DNA of 64,000 bases from Euglena gracilis (Eukaryota; Euglenida; Euglenophyceae; Euglenales): NCBI GenBank assembly GCA_039621445.1, contig CP154956.1:75988192-76052191 (forward strand), read 5' to 3'. Under the pieces are notes generated by a model. It searched no databases and was not told where the DNA came from. It worked only from the letters and a program-made list of their open reading frames with translations. The translations under genes and the position numbers were made by a program. Every line of letters starts with the position of its first letter. Position 1 is the first letter of the stretch. Shown here piece after piece: positions 24,849 to 51,450 of the stretch.

Positions 24849-26170
24849 CTAAACGCTTCTGGATGATGAATCTGCTGACGAATCTGTCGAGGGAACTTTG
24901 AGCCCAGATTTCGAACTTGGGGGATTCCTGCCTCCTTGGGGGCAGGGCATGTCGTGTGAGAGTCTGCGTGCCATCGGATGTGGGTGTATTGGGCTGTGGT
25001 CGGGCAAAGGGACCGGGGCGGCGGCCCAAAGCACTGCTGCCGGAGGGATCCGGTGGAGCCACTGCCGAGGGCTCAGCAGTGAGGCCACAGCGTCGCTTTG
25101 CCACCCCAAACCAAGGAACAGCTCAGCGAGGGGAATTTCTGCGCGGTTGGTTTGGATGTGTTGGGCATGCCCCCGTCCAATTACCGTGACCTCCCACCCG
25201 GGGACAGGTGCTCATGAAGCTCAAGCGGTGCTAGTGGGTGGGAAGAGCGGCTGGGGGGAACCAGTCGCCCTGAAATGCGGATTTCAGCTGCCGGTACAAG
25301 CTTGGCATTCGGGTGCGGTCTTCTTCAGGCTGGATTGCGCTGGGAAATGCCCCAGGAATGAAACTGTGTACGTGCCACACAACAATTTGCCGATGTGCGG
25401 AATTAACTCCTGAGCACCAACACACAGTGACTGACGTACACACACACACACACACACACCTACACTCAACACACACTCTCTCTGCCAGTCCACTAGCCCA
25501 GGGCCTGCCACCAAACGCGAGGCCTTCAATCCCTGCACGGGCCACTGCAGCCTGTCCAACGAACCAGTCCGACACCGCCCGGTTGCAGCCCTCCTCCTCT
25601 GCCTGCACCCGGATCCACCGCACGCCCCGGAAACACGGGGTGGGGGCAGGGTGCAACGGGCTGGAGGGGATGCTGGACAGTGCTGTGCGTGCAGTTTGAA
25701 AAGCAGGGAAACAGGCCAACTTTGACCTTCACAATGGGGTGGTAAAAAAGGAAAAAATCTTTGGTGTCGCATGAAAATCTGCCCCCCAAAGCCGGCCACA
25801 AGTTTTTCCGCACAATTTGTGCACAAAAAAAAGGGGCAAAAGAGAAATCAATCATTGAACTATTAACCCGTCAAGTTGCCTGAAAGGCGGTTGGATGAAA
25901 GCGAAATCGCTCATGGGTGTCCCAGAAAAAAGGTGTCTTGCTGGCTGGGGTCCTCTGCTGGGGTACCCTCTTTGGCTGGAACAACCCCATGGTCCACAAC
26001 CGCCCAAGGCAGGAGGTCAGCACGGCAAGGAACGCCACCCAACGTCCGAACCCTCAGATGGAACCCTGGGTGCGGAGGCCCATCAGGGTGCGGGACACAG
26101 GGAGGACTGCCTCCCCGAAGGTGCCTATGGGGACACGGGCCCCTGCCAGGTTCAAACGTCCTGTCCAGAT
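24849..26170 (-). CDS. candidate exons of an unrecognised gene
   Basis: Three GC-rich islands stand out from AT-rich surroundings and stay open on the minus strand. Island 1 (26170-26060) reads LNLAGARVPIGTFGEAVLPV and looks like a membrane-type segment. Island 2 (25640-25510) reads GVRWIRVQAEEEGCNRAVSD then WFVGQAAVARAGIEGLAFGG. Island 3 (25206-24849) reads EVTVIGRGHAQHIQTNRAEI, LAELFLGLGWQSDAVASLLS and a Pro/Ser-rich tail. I do not recognise any family. They share strand and base composition with the sure exons to the right, so they may be a separate gene or far 3' exons of the glycosyltransferase. Exon borders are not fixed, and other frames in island 2 are also open. Confidence 0.3.
25437..25475. 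repeat. short (CA)n tract
   Basis: ACACACACACAC-type run with flanking CTACACTCAACACACACTCT. Confidence 0.8.
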
Positions 26171-27221
26171 GGTCGGTCCACAACGGGATCACAACCCGTC
26201 GTCAGCATTCTGCCTTGCATCCTGTTGCACTGTTGTTATCCTGTTGTTCTCACCGGGAGGGTTACGGTAGGAGGATGGACAGTAGGAGGAGGATCTCGAT
26301 CCTCCTCGAATGTCGTTCGAGGTGGTTCGAGATCCTCCTCGAGTGTCGTTCGAGGTCGTTCGAGGAGGATCAAAATCCTCCTCGAACGTCGTTCAGGGAA
26401 TATTTTTGAAAAAATCTTGACCCTAACCCTATTCTTTACAATAACCTCAGAAACTCTCTCGGTATAAGAATGTTTTTGAACAAAAATATTTACGAACAAG
26501 TGCATTCCTTCTCAATGTCCTACTCGAATAATATTCAGGGAATATTTTTGAATAAAAATGAGTGTATTCCTGCATAAGAAAAAATATGTTTCTTTGGGAA
26601 AGCGTGGAAAAGCGCGGCGCCTCGCTCGGGTCCCCCCATGTTTTTAACCCTACTTGGGCGACTCTTTGGGTTCGGTTCAAAGGGAAACGATAGAGGGGAA
26701 AATCCTTCGACCTCAGTAACCCTTAATTCTTTTTTATCTTTGACAAAGAATGGTTTTCAAGTCTTGATCCTAAAATTCGATCCTAGACTCCTTCTTTTTG
26801 AATAGTTAATTTTACAAGATTTTGTTTCTTTGTCCTACTCGTAATATTTCAGGGTTTTTGTAAATGAGTGTTTGATAAAAATTTTTTTTTTCTTTAAAGT
26901 TTCCTCTCTTCCCCCCCTTTGTTTTAATTCTTGTACTTTTGAACTCTTTCGCTGTGTAATTTATAGCAACGATGAGCGGGATGGTGACAACCGTTGGGGA
27001 TGAAATCTTGACCCTAATATTCTTGACCCTAACACCTTCCAACAACCTCAGAAATTATCTCGGTATAAGAATGTTTTTGAACAAAAATATTTACGAACAA
27101 GTGCATTCCTTCTCAATGTTCTTCTCGAATAATATTCAGGGAATATTTTTGAATAAAAATGAGTGTATTCCTGCGTAAGAAAAAATATGTTTCTTTTAAA
27201 ATGCGTGGAAAATTTCCCCCT

Positions 27222-27375
27222 ACAGGGTACCAGCTACCCCAAAGAGTCGCCCAACTAGGGTTAATACACATGGGGGGACCCTCGCTCGGCGCCTGCGGCG
27301 CCACGCTCGGGTCCCCCCATGTTTTTAACCCTAGTTGGGCGACTCTTTGGGTTCGCTGCGTACCCTGTAGAGGGA
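27222..27375. repeat. large palindrome with GGCGCC core, copy 1
   Basis: Left arm AGAGTCGCCCAACTAGGGTT and GGGGGGACC; right arm GGTCCCCCC and AACCCTAGTTGGGCGACTCT. The centre is GGCGCCTGCGGCGCC. Flanked by GGTACC-like ends. Confidence 0.85.
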
Positions 27376-27782
27376 ATATAACAAGGATGAGCGGGATGGT
27401 GAAAACCGTTGGGGATGAAATCTTTACCCTAACCCTATTCCTTCTAATAACCTCAGAAATTGTCTTGGTATGGGAATATTTTTGAACAGAGCATCTCAGA
27501 AATTCTTTACCCTAACCCTAATCCTTGTAGTAGCCACAGAAATTATCTCGGTATATGAATATTTTTATGGATAATATATATTGTTTTTTTGAATAAAAAT
27601 ATTGTTTTTAATATTAATATATATTGTTTACTTGAATAAAAATATTTACCAGTGTGCATTCCTGTGTAATAAAAAAACAAACAGACTCAAGAACAATGAG
27701 CAACGGTAACAAATTCCCAAAAAAAGGCAACATTCCTGTGTAGCAAAAAATATGTTTCTTTGGGAAAGCGTGGAAAATTTCC

Positions 27783-27945
27783 CCCTACAGGGTACCAGCT
27801 ACCCCAAAGAGTCGCCCAACTAGGGTTAATACACATGGGGGGACCCTCGCTCGGCGCCTTCGGCGCCTCGCTCGGGTCCCCCCATGTTTTTAACCCTAGT
27901 TGGGCGACTCTTTGGGTTCGCTGGGTCCCCTGTAGAGGGAAATAT
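27783..27945. repeat. large palindrome with GGCGCC core, copy 2
   Basis: Same arms as 27222-27375; the centre is GGCGCCTTCGGCGCC (a TTCG loop). A half copy lies at 26612-26690, a full diverged copy at 39300-39425. Confidence 0.85.
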
Positions 27946-28325
27946 AACAACGATGAGCGGGATGGTGAAAACCGTTGGGGATGAAATCTTTACCCTAACC
28001 CTATTCCTTCTAATAACCTGAGAAATTGTCTTGGTATGGGAATATTTTTGATGCATTCCTGCATAAGAAAAGAACAAGCAAACTTGCTGGGTCCCCTGTA
28101 GGGGGAAATATGACAACGATGAGCGGGATGGTGACAACCATTGGGCATGATATCTTTACCCTAACCCTATTCCTTCAAATAACATCAGATATTATCTCGG
28201 CATCCTCTCTCTCTCTCCTCCCTGGTCTTTGCTTTTGAAACAAACAAGCAGACTGAAGAACAATAAACAATAGTAACAAACTCCCATAAAAAATTGCAAC
28301 TGATACCTGAATGCATGTACATAGA

Positions 28326-28797
28326 AGGAGGATCGAGATGTCGTTCGAGGTCGTTCGAGGAGGATCAATATCCTCCTCGAGTGACGTTCGAGGTCGTTCG
28401 AGGAGGATCAATATCCTCCTCGAATGTCGTTCGAGGTCGTTCGAGGAGGATCAATATCCTCCTCGAATGTCGTTCGAGGTCGTTCAAGGAGGATCAAAAT
28501 CCTCCTCGAATGTCGTTCGAGGTCGTTCGAGGAGGATCGAGATCCTCCTCGAATGTCGTTCGAGGTCGTTCGAGGAGGATCAAAATCCTCCTCGAATGTC
28601 GTTCGAGGTCGTTCGAGGAGGATCAATATCCTCCTCGAATGTCGTTCGAGGTCGTTCGAGGAGGATCAATATCCTCCTCGAATGTCGTTCGAGGTCGTTC
28701 GAGGAGGATCAATATCCTCCTCGAATGTCGTTCGAGGTCGTTCGAGGAGGATCAATATCCTCCTCGAATGTCGTTCGAGGTCGTTCGAGGAGGATTT
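28326..28797. repeat. 43-bp tandem repeat array, about 11 copies
   Basis: The unit is made of GTCGTTCGAGGTCGTTCGAG then GAGGATCAATATCCTCCTCG, the latter a palindrome with a variable centre (CAATAT, CAAAAT or CGAGAT). The period is 43, not a multiple of three, so the array is open in several frames on both strands. The resulting RGGSISSSNVV-like ORFs are artefacts. Partial copies occur at 26285-26400. Confidence 0.9.
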
Positions 28798-28834
28798 TAA
28801 GCCCCCCCCCTCGAACGGGGGGGGGGGCTTAAAA
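28795..28834. repeat. perfect-arm hairpin capping the 43-bp array
   Basis: TTTTAAGCCCCCCCCC pairs with a G-run and GGGCTTAAAA around CTCGAACG. A similar hairpin is at 35251-35295, again next to diverged 43-bp-type units. Confidence 0.8.
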
Positions 28835-29154
28835 ACGTTCGAGGAGGTTCGAGGTCGAACGTTCGAGCTCGAACCTCCTCCTACTGATACCCCCCCGTTC
28901 TCACCCATCAGAAGCCTATTTGTTTCAAAATGGCTTCTTGGCAAAACGGCGGAAAAGCCATTTCGCCGTTGGCAAAACGGTGGAAAGCAGCTTCGCCAGC
29001 CAAATGCGAGAAAAAAAATGGCAAAAAGCCGAAAAGCTGAAATGAAACACATATGGGTGGGAACACTGTTGTAGTCGGAAAAAACGTTCTCCCAACTGGG
29101 GCCCAGGGCCACCCCCCCCCCCCAAAGCCCAACTCCAACCAATGAAAACGACTC

Positions 29155-38857
<9,703 letters not shown>

Positions 38858-40008
38858 TGCAACTGGGAAACGAGGGCAGATGGCAAGGAAGGTGCCTTCG
38901 TGTGGTCGTTGGCGATCCCCCACCCAAAGAAGTGTTTGTGGTCGACCAAAGAAGTGTTTGTCTGTTTGCATGTTACCCTCCCTCCTCATACAATGCCACC
39001 CAAACTCGATATCTAGGTGGAATGTCAAGACCCTCAGATCCTCATTTGTCAATCTGAACACGTTGGTTGCAATATTTCACTGGGGCCAGAATCGCAAACC
39101 ATTTTCGAACACTAATCGGCGAAATCATGCCCGGCATAATTTCCCGATTTCTTTCTGTGGTGGGATCGCCTTCGGTCACGGCCCAACCAATTGCTGAACA
39201 ATTCCAAAATTGGTGAGGCTATTTGAAGGAATAGACTTTGGGTTAAGATTCTCATGCAAACAGTTGAACACGTCCAGTTCAACATTGCTATATTGGCCCC
39301 ACAGCGTACCAGTTACTACAAAGAGCCGCCCAACTAGGGTTAATGCACATGAGAGGACACTCGCTCAGCGCCTTTGGTGCCTCGCTCGAGTCGCTCTATG
39401 TGTATTAACCCTGGTTGGGCAGTGTATGCACACACATTGCAACCACAATCCTATGCTCTGAGGAAACTCTCTGGCTGGATTCATGTCCGGCCACTGCTGA
39501 CCGCGGCCGGCCACGGTTCCAACCATTGTATTGCCAGCAACGCGCATGTTTGGATTTGCGGCTGGCTAGCCAAACGCAATCCAACCTTCCACCCTCTCCA
39601 CAACCAACAACAACACACATGCATATATGTGATTTGAACATCCAGGTGCCAGCTCCCTGACAGTCTTCCTCCCAATTCATTTTTCTTGGAGCTGTTCATT
39701 TGGGGGGGGATAAGGTTGATTCGAAGCCTGGAGAGTTACTCACTCTCCAGGAGCGATGGAAGAGCGATGGAAAATAACAGGACGCAGACGATCAAGAACA
39801 TGCGATTGGACATCGTTGACATTTGTGCCCTGGAAGAGGTTCCATTGCTTCTTTGTTCTTTTTTTTTCTTCCTTTGGGGGGCTTCCTCGGGAAGTGGGAA
39901 AATCAGTGCTTGCGGGAGCAGGGCCAAATGCTTCGGCGCAATAGCGAGCATACGTGGTCAATGGGAGGTTGTAATTTCATATGGTTTGGGCAAAGATGAG
40001 GCTGCGGC
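38858..40008. other. intergenic spacer, glycosyltransferase to hydrolase
   Basis: Contains the third large palindrome and nothing else recognised. The 3' UTR of the hydrolase gene should lie just left of 40009. Confidence 0.4.
39300..39425. repeat. large palindrome, diverged copy 3
   Basis: AGAGCCGCCCAACTAGGGTT and AACCCTGGTTGGGCAGT form the arms; the centre is GCGCCTTTGGTGCC. Lies between the glycosyltransferase and hydrolase genes. Confidence 0.75.
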
Positions 40009-43000
40009 CTAAGGCTCTTGTCCGGCCAGGAGGGCCAGCGCTTCGGCGATGCGGGGCACCAAGAGGTGGGGGGCGAGGGCGATGCTGCTGAGGTGGCCGC
40101 CCGGTACCCACCACCAGGGCTGTATGGGAAGGCCTGGCGGGGGGGGGGGAGGTGGCAGGGTTTCAATAAGAGGACGTTCCGTAGGAGGATGCCCTGCCAC
40201 CCCCCCCCCCATGGGGTTTCTGCGAATCCCGTTCAGCCCTGGCCACCGCACCGCCGCCTCGCCGGGGACCCGGGCCAGGCAGGCCTGCAGGTGCCGCGCC
40301 TCCTCCGGCCGCACGAACTTGTCGTGGGCGGCGTTGACCAGCCACACAGCAGGCGGGGCTGAGGCGGCCTCGGGGCGGAGCGACGTCAGCCCTGATGCCT
40401 GGAGGGCCCGCTGGACGGTCTCCGAAGAGCTCCTGCTGACAATGCGGTCCAATGGAAGAGACAAGGAACAGAAATGACGGGGGTCACCCATTCTTTCCCC
40501 ATCATCATTGATTTTTGTCCTCGTACCTTTCCTTTGCTCTCGGACCTGCCTTCTGGAGGAGCGTCTCTCATCAAACTTTACCCAACAACCAAAAGAACAC
40601 AAATTGTAAGTCATGGTGCAGTGGACTCGAAAAGCTCCTTTTATTCATCGTGCACATTTCAAAATGGCAACTGCGCCATATTTGGATTATAGGACGGACC
40701 CCGGGGTCGTCCGACAGGAGGGCAGGATCCAACACCCTCCCTGCCTGCTGAAAAAGGCGCTGAAAAGGTCATCCACGTCAGAATATGTTGCGTTCAGGGA
40801 CTTGCAAACGGATTCAAAGTTGAAGATGCTTTTCAGAGCTGTCTTTTCTACATTTTCTGTGCCAGACGGTTTCTTTGGCTGTTGCTCTCAGAAGAGTTGC
40901 TCCGGCGCAGCCAATCACAAGGAAGTGTTTTCATGTTGCCACGCTTTTTTTTCAAGTACACCTAAAGCATGGGTACAATGCACCGAACCAACAACATACA
41001 ACAACGTCCTATGACTCGGTTTCAAAAAGGCTAACTCAGTCCTCAAAAGAGAAAATTGCGGGCATGCATATATATATGCGGCAGAAAAACGTTGGGAAAG
41101 GTAGGAGTTGGAAGACCCATACGTCCCAAAGGGCAGCAGCAGCCCAGGCTCCAAAGCGGAGAGGCCCTTCCACTCAGGGAAATGCTCCACCACCGCCGCT
41201 GCGTCTTTCCCTAACGCATCGACGTCAACGTCCCCCCCATGCGATTGCAGGCTGACATAAATGGACACCGGCCTGATCCTGTCCGTCATTTAACTTTCTC
41301 TCCAGATTCCAGATGTCTGCAAACCCCAGAATAACCTTGCGGTGCACTTATATACTCCATGGCCGAACGACGTCGCATCCGGAAAAGTTGAAAAAATCTG
41401 TCCAACAAACATTTCCGCACCCCCGAAGGCACACGATGAGAAACGATGGACGTTTCTGCAAAACCAGGTGGTGGACAATAATAATCATCCAAAAAGCCAT
41501 AATGCTTGACTATCCGTGCATTGAAGCACCAAATTAAAAAAAAATGTGCCAAACAAGCGGTTGACACCAGCGTTGCTGTTGAAAAAAAGCGGGAAATAAA
41601 TCCATCAGACAGAACAGGTGATGCAGACTAGCGAGGGCTCCAAGCTACAAGCACACGCCACAAACAGGGGGTTCCATTCCATCCGGGCGATGCAGCCGAC
41701 CGCATTTGGCTCCTTCACGCTTTGTTGCCTCAGCTCCCGTTTCAATTGAGTCTTGCACTGTACTTTTCCTTTGGCAACTGTATTCAACACGATGGCGGCC
41801 GTGGTGCATGTGGTTTTGGGGGGAGGGTGGGAGTGAAAGCGGAGAAACCCCCCCAAGCATCCAAGACAGAGGGCGAATCGTCACCCACCGGTCTCAGCAA
41901 TCGCACACTCTCCGCGCAGGAAGCCGCTCACCAGGACCGAAGCGGACTCACTTCCGAGGTAGGCCCCGCCACAGTGGCACGGACCAAACCCAAGAGGCCG
42001 TACGGACAGGGTGGGCCATTCCGACTCAGGCAAGGGCGGCCCCGTGAGCCCCTTCCTCCCCAACGCCCCAATGCCCAGGACGTCCGGGGCACCGCGGCTG
42101 ACAGCCCCGATGCGCTGTGTGCTGACCCCTGCCCGGGCGCCGAGGACGGCTGCCCCGAGGGCCTGCGCCGTGCCGAGACTCCTTTTTAACCCACGGGGGG
42201 GGGGGGGTGCCTTGCGCTCAAAGCCGTCCAGGGGTCAGCTTTAAGTCCTGGCTGGATCTGGGGCAGGCAAATTTTCATTCTTCGGCGTCGGGGGGGGGTG
42301 GTGGTGCCAAAACAATACTACCCACTCCCAAAAGCAGACCCAAAACGCTTTCTGCCCTCGCCTCCCCGTAATGCCCCGTCCCGGAAAAAGAAGCCTGGCC
42401 GCACCGTACGACATGCCGGTGACGACGCAGGGCCGCTGCCAGCGCTCCGTTGCCCAGCGGGCCCAAGAGGAGCCTGCGCAGTGCGGGAAGGGGCCAGACC
42501 TGGAGGGTTGGAACCAGAGGCTTTGGGGACAACGTGGGGGAGGGGTTGGCAGCCCCCCCCCCCACTTTGGGGTCCGGATTTATTTCGGCGCATTGGACCA
42601 AACAGCGAGAGGGTAAATACCTGCGAGGCCTCCTGGGAGGGGGAGGGGTCCAGCCACCCCCCCCCCCAGGTCACCAACTTTCTAAAATTTCTGAGTCGCC
42701 CGGACAGCCCAGAGCGTGTGCCTCCCACATGCCGGCCAGCGTCGCCCGCAGGTACATCGAGACGTCGGCCGGGTAGAACGCCACCTGGCCCTTGGGCCGC
42801 CGCCGGCCGTAGATGGGGTTCTCGAGGAGGACGGCTGGGGCCAGGGCCGGTGGGGGGACGCTGCCCCGCCAGGTCGCAGGGGGAGTGACATGCGGATGGC
42901 AGCCAGGGTGCCTGGCCACGCGTCAATGGGTGGCCCCTTCAGCGGCTGTTCTCGTGATTCTCCCCAGGAGGGTCAGGTTGTGGTCAGGTTGTGGTCACGG

Positions 43001-45078
43001 CCGTCACGTGTGGCGACCGTGACTCGTGTGACTCGTCTTGCGCCCGGTGTCTTGTGCCCCCCCCCCCCCGGCACGGCTCCGCCGATCATCGCAATCTGCC
43101 CCCCCCCCCCCGTGGCCAACGCTCCGCGCCAACCCTGCCCGCGATGCCGCGCTGCGCGAGCGGGCGGGCGACCAGCGCCTTGCGGAACGAGAAGCCCTGG
43201 TCGCCCGTGGCGGCGAGCACCACCGCCGCCCCGAGCACCGGCCGGCCGGCGGGCGGGAGCAGCACGTGCGCGGTGCCCGCCCCGCTCTCCGGGGGGAGGA
43301 AGCGGCCCAGCGGGAGCAGGGGGCCTCCGCCAGCCCAACTGCCGCCTGGTGCCGGGGGGGGGGGCAAACTCGCAAACTGCATTCCTCGATTTCACTTGTA
43401 TTTGTTGTGTGTGTTTTTTCATTTAATTGTGTGTTTTTTTAAATGGTATTTAAGCATGTTTTATTGTTTGGTTATTACTTAAATTTAGGTTTCTTTCCAA
43501 GAACTCAAGAAACACCGACTCCAAGGCACTTGGCCCAGCCTGCATGCTGGCCAACCAGATCGCCCACCTGTGTGACATGGGCCACTTGCCTGTGTCTGCG
43601 AAATTGCATCCCCCTGTTCTATGTGCCTGCGCACCTTTGGAGGCCCCTTGTGCCGGGGCCTCGAAGCGGTACACCTCCAAGGGGAACCGGCCGCGGCGGC
43701 CGACGTCCAGCGGGGCCGCCCCCGCCACCCGGGCCGGGGCCACGGCGGCCAGCGCGGCGCGGCCCTCCAGCGCGGCCTCCACCTCCGCCCGGCACGCCAG
43801 CAACAGGCGGATGGGGCCAGGAACGCCTGCCCCGAAGCTGTTCTGGTCTCTCGCCGGTGGGGGGCCAACAGGAAATATGGGACGGTCTGGTGGGGGGGGA
43901 GAGGTGGAAGAGAGGAGGCCCACCAATGGGGTTTCTGCGATTCCCATTTCGGCCCCGGGGGAGCCACCCGAAGGAATCCCTGCGCGTCCCCGAAGCCCGG
44001 CGTCAGGGCAGCTGTCCGGTGCCAAACAGGTGGCCAAGCGAATGCCGTTCGATACGTGTGTGCTTTCCCGCCACAGTTGCAGGTGGGCAGGGAGGGGAGG
44101 GTGTGGCGCAATTTCGACAGCCCGCCCTCCCCCTTCCATCTTGCCATCTTGGTCAGATGGCAAACTGGTGGATTTGTCGACCCTCCAGAAGTTGTTTTTT
44201 GGACCGGGGTGGGGGGGGCAAAACTCCAGGTCACCAACCTCAAAAAAACCTCGGAAGCCCTCATAAGGCATTTCAATGGATCTTCGCCCGCGGTGGTGGG
44301 TCACTCTGGCACTAAAACAATGGTAGGCCCACCGATACCAGCCCCAAAAGCATGACACTTTCCCAGGTGGGGTTCGGTGGATGAGCCCCCCCCCCTCCAA
44401 CACACCAGACCATTGTGCGGGATCAATTGCCAACATTTCAGCTCAAATTTCCGGGTGTCCTGGAGGGGAAAACTGAACACGTCAAAGATGTGATTTGGCC
44501 TATGTGCAACATATGATGCAGCAAAAAAGACTGAGAATAACAACTGACTGTGAACCCTTAAGCAATGGCCTGATTGATATCGGCATTTTCCCCAATTTCT
44601 GCAATTATCCGCGGCTTTTACGCAAATATTCCACGATTTTTCCCTTTTCTACAATTTTTCGGGATAAATCTGAAGCAAACGGTTGGGGAATTCAAATATT
44701 TCTTTTGGCTAAGTTCTTGCAAAAGTTCCGTGCTTTGCCCAACAACTTACATATTTATGGAATCAGTACATTTGTCCCGATGTTTCAGCAAAGCCTTGGC
44801 GGTGTTGTCAGTGTCAGCAGATATGGACCAAACAGAAACCATAGCAACAGATCCGTGCAGTGTAGGATGGGGGGGAGTGCAGCCCTGCCTTGAGGGAAGA
44901 AGCGCCCAGCCGGCTTCCGCAGGGCCCGGTGTGCGAGGTACCCGTAGTCCGCCAGCCCCAGGAGGGCGGAGAGGGGCCTCTGCCAGGCGGGCAGCGGGGG
45001 CCCCCACATCAACGGCGGGCGGCCATCGCAGAACCTCCAGAGGGGTGAGCACGCTGGGGGTCTGCCCGAAGGGCCCAT
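40009..45078 (-). CDS. ABHD18-like alpha/beta hydrolase
   Basis: Resembles metazoan and plant ABHD18 over its whole length; substrate unknown. Exons (minus): 45078-44889, 43826-43635, 43345-43139, 42834-42706, 42473 to about 42430, a tentative one near 42184-42050, 40435-40252 and 40119-40009. Landmarks: FFPQG then VPGPIRLLLACRAEVEAALE, VVLAATGDQGFSFRKALVAR, VLLENPIYGRRRPKGQV (matches the family LLENPYYG..KPK), nucleophile elbow VVTGMSYGAA, VWLVNAAHDKFVRP and VPGGHLSSIALAP. A likely triad is Ser of GMSYG, Asp of AAHDK and His of GGHLS. Two introns, after exons 1 and 3, fit only with GC donors (GCAGGG). How the GMSYG exon joins the next is unresolved, and an exon near 41250-41130 is possible. 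A second in-frame ATG at 45009 could be the true start; it leaves out a Pro/Arg-rich leader. TAG stop at 40009. Confidence 0.78.
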
Positions 45079-47222
45079 CCGCAGAGAAAGAAAGATAAGA
45101 TTAGCCGAAACGGCACCAACCCGTTAAAATTTCCACTTGTTAAAAAACCTTCATCAGCACTCACTTTGCTTGTACTCTCTTTGTATTTTTTTTTATTACT
45201 AATATTATGCAATCCTTTTAAATATGGCAAACTTGCTCCCTTTAAGTGCAATGGATCATCATCAGGCATACAGCCGGGTGTGGGAGGCCGGCCTGCACTC
45301 CTCCGAGCCTCCACAGGAGAGGGGTTGATGGGCTTGTTCAAGATGTTGTTGCGGACCCCGGGGTCCACTGGCTGGCCAAATTGCCAACCGCTGGAAAAAA
45401 GCCAATAGCCCCCCCCCCCCCGACGGGAAAAATCTGGTGCGTTGAGGTGGAAATGGGTGTTTAAATGTGTTTATTTGGTTGATTCTGTACCAGAAAATCC
45501 CAAAAATTGCCAACAACGAGCATTTTTTTTGGCAGTTTTTGGGGTCAACAATTGCCGCATTTCACGCTGGTCACTGGGAAAATTCTTTTCGACCAGCTGG
45601 CCCTGTTGACAGACCCCCCCCCCGGAGTCCATAAGAAATTCCACTAGCCAGATTTGGACAAGCTACAGTCAGCCCCCCCCCCTCCAGCACCCCTTCCCCC
45701 CCGAACCCTCAAGCAGAAACCTTGTCGCCAGTCTTGATGACCCTTTGAATCAACTTACTGTCTCTTCTCATGGGTGGCGATCATGGATTTCTTTAACCCT
45801 GGTTTGCCCCCCCCCCTGCGGAGGGTGTTTTCTGTAGTGGGTAGGTGGGTTTGGGCCGGCCGTTGACGTCCTACCGGGGCTGCGGGATCAATCACTCCAA
45901 CCTGATTCTATTGGGGATTTATGTGACATTAAACATTTGATCAGATATTACATGCACTCGAAGGTTGGACATCGCAAAACATCGCAAAAAATATTATTTT
46001 CCCATGGAGATTTGAAAGAGAGGTAATTCACAAGTCATTCTTTGGTTGGCAGTTTGGGGTTTAAAACTGTGGGGTTGCCAAACTGTCGCTAATTTGTGGC
46101 TTCCTCCCAAACCACAGGTTCACTTAGCTACCCGAAAAGAAAATCAATGTGTGGGTTTGGGCCAGGGGAAATGCACCACCTCTCGAAAGCCAACTACCCA
46201 CCCAGCCCCAACCCCCCTCCCTCGGACACGAAGCGACGAGCCAAACAAGCCAGCAATAAACACTGGATGTCGACAGATTTCTCAGTTGTTGAATGACTGC
46301 CACCTTTCGTCGTTGTTAAATGGATGCACCTTTCGTCTCCTGTTAAATGTGCATTTGGTATAACACAAGGCAGCTGCCTTCCACTTGGCCCCCACGAATA
46401 CAAGCCACGGGGGGGGGGTCATATGGGGTACCCTGGGTCCAACCTCGGGGGAAAGTCGGGGTTATTTCCGGGGATAGGGTTAGGGTTCCAACCAGATTCC
46501 TGAGGGACCCCATTTTTAGGGATTTAGGGAGAAGTTAAGCTTCATTCTGGAGGTCGATTTTTGACAAAATTCAAACGAAAATGCAACCAAAAAATCTTCC
46601 CTAAAGCAAACCTAACTTCAGTCTCTTTGTGTCCTAAACCCCATGCCCTTTTGCTTCTCCCTATTCTCAAAATTGAGCACGCATTCTCACCAAAAATCTC
46701 CCAGAAAAAAACCTCAATCCCGAAAACAAAACTCCCTACACCCCCCTTCCAAACCCCCCCCCGTATCTTCACTCAGCCCCCAAAAACCGCACCGCTATTT
46801 ACCCAAATATTGAAAAAAAAAAATCAAAAATTATACAATATCGATTGCCAAAATTCAAAAAAAAAGCAAACACTTCAGGCCAGTGTGCCAAACCTAGTGC
46901 CGCCCGGGCCAACTCGCAGGATCTGAGAAAGCCCTGAGGCCAAATTGGAGGGCGGCCAAGTCCCGCCGCCACACAGGATATGCTGTGCCCCAGACGGAGT
47001 GGGTGACTGAAGAGTCCAAACAAACCCTGCGATATATACAGTTGCCAAAAAGTGAAAGAAAAAAGACACTGTGCGATTCCAACAGGTTCAGAAACCTAGT
47101 TGACGTTCTGGGATACGTCGCACTGCTGTTGAGAACACCTGACAAGGATAATTAATTTTTTTGGGGAGCAGATCCAGATGCGTCAAAGTCGTGCCAAGAT
47201 GAGGGGACAGCGCCAGCGGGGG
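45079..47222. other. intergenic spacer, hydrolase to tRNA deacylase
   Basis: C-runs at 45408-45421 and 45615, a GGGTTAGGGTT tract at 46478 and AT-rich sequence. No exon recognised. The hydrolase promoter should lie just right of 45079. Confidence 0.4.

Positions 47223-51450
<4,228 letters not shown>

Larger units (their letters stand above)
26400..28200. repeat. diverged long tandem array with TAACCCT tracts
   Basis: Four or five degenerate copies (about 26400, 26970, 27380, 27940 and 28100) of a unit containing GATGAGCGGGATGGTGA, CCGTTGGGGATGAAATCTT, CCCTAACCCTATTCCTTC and AACCTCAGAAATTATCTCGG. Some are followed by TTTTTGAACAAAAATATTTA. Large palindromes are inserted between copies. Confidence 0.75.

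Noticed and set aside
28326-28797. CRISPR-like array
   Set aside because: Repeats are contiguous without unique spacers, and the genome is eukaryotic.
28294-29074. Overlapping 168-216 codon frames with RGGSISSSNVV repeats
   Set aside because: The 43-bp period makes the same peptide appear in all frames on both strands; no gene.
43450-44436. 328-codon minus-strand frame and several plus-strand frames nearby
   Set aside because: Shadows or intron read-through around hydrolase exon 43826-43635; only the exon part matches the family.
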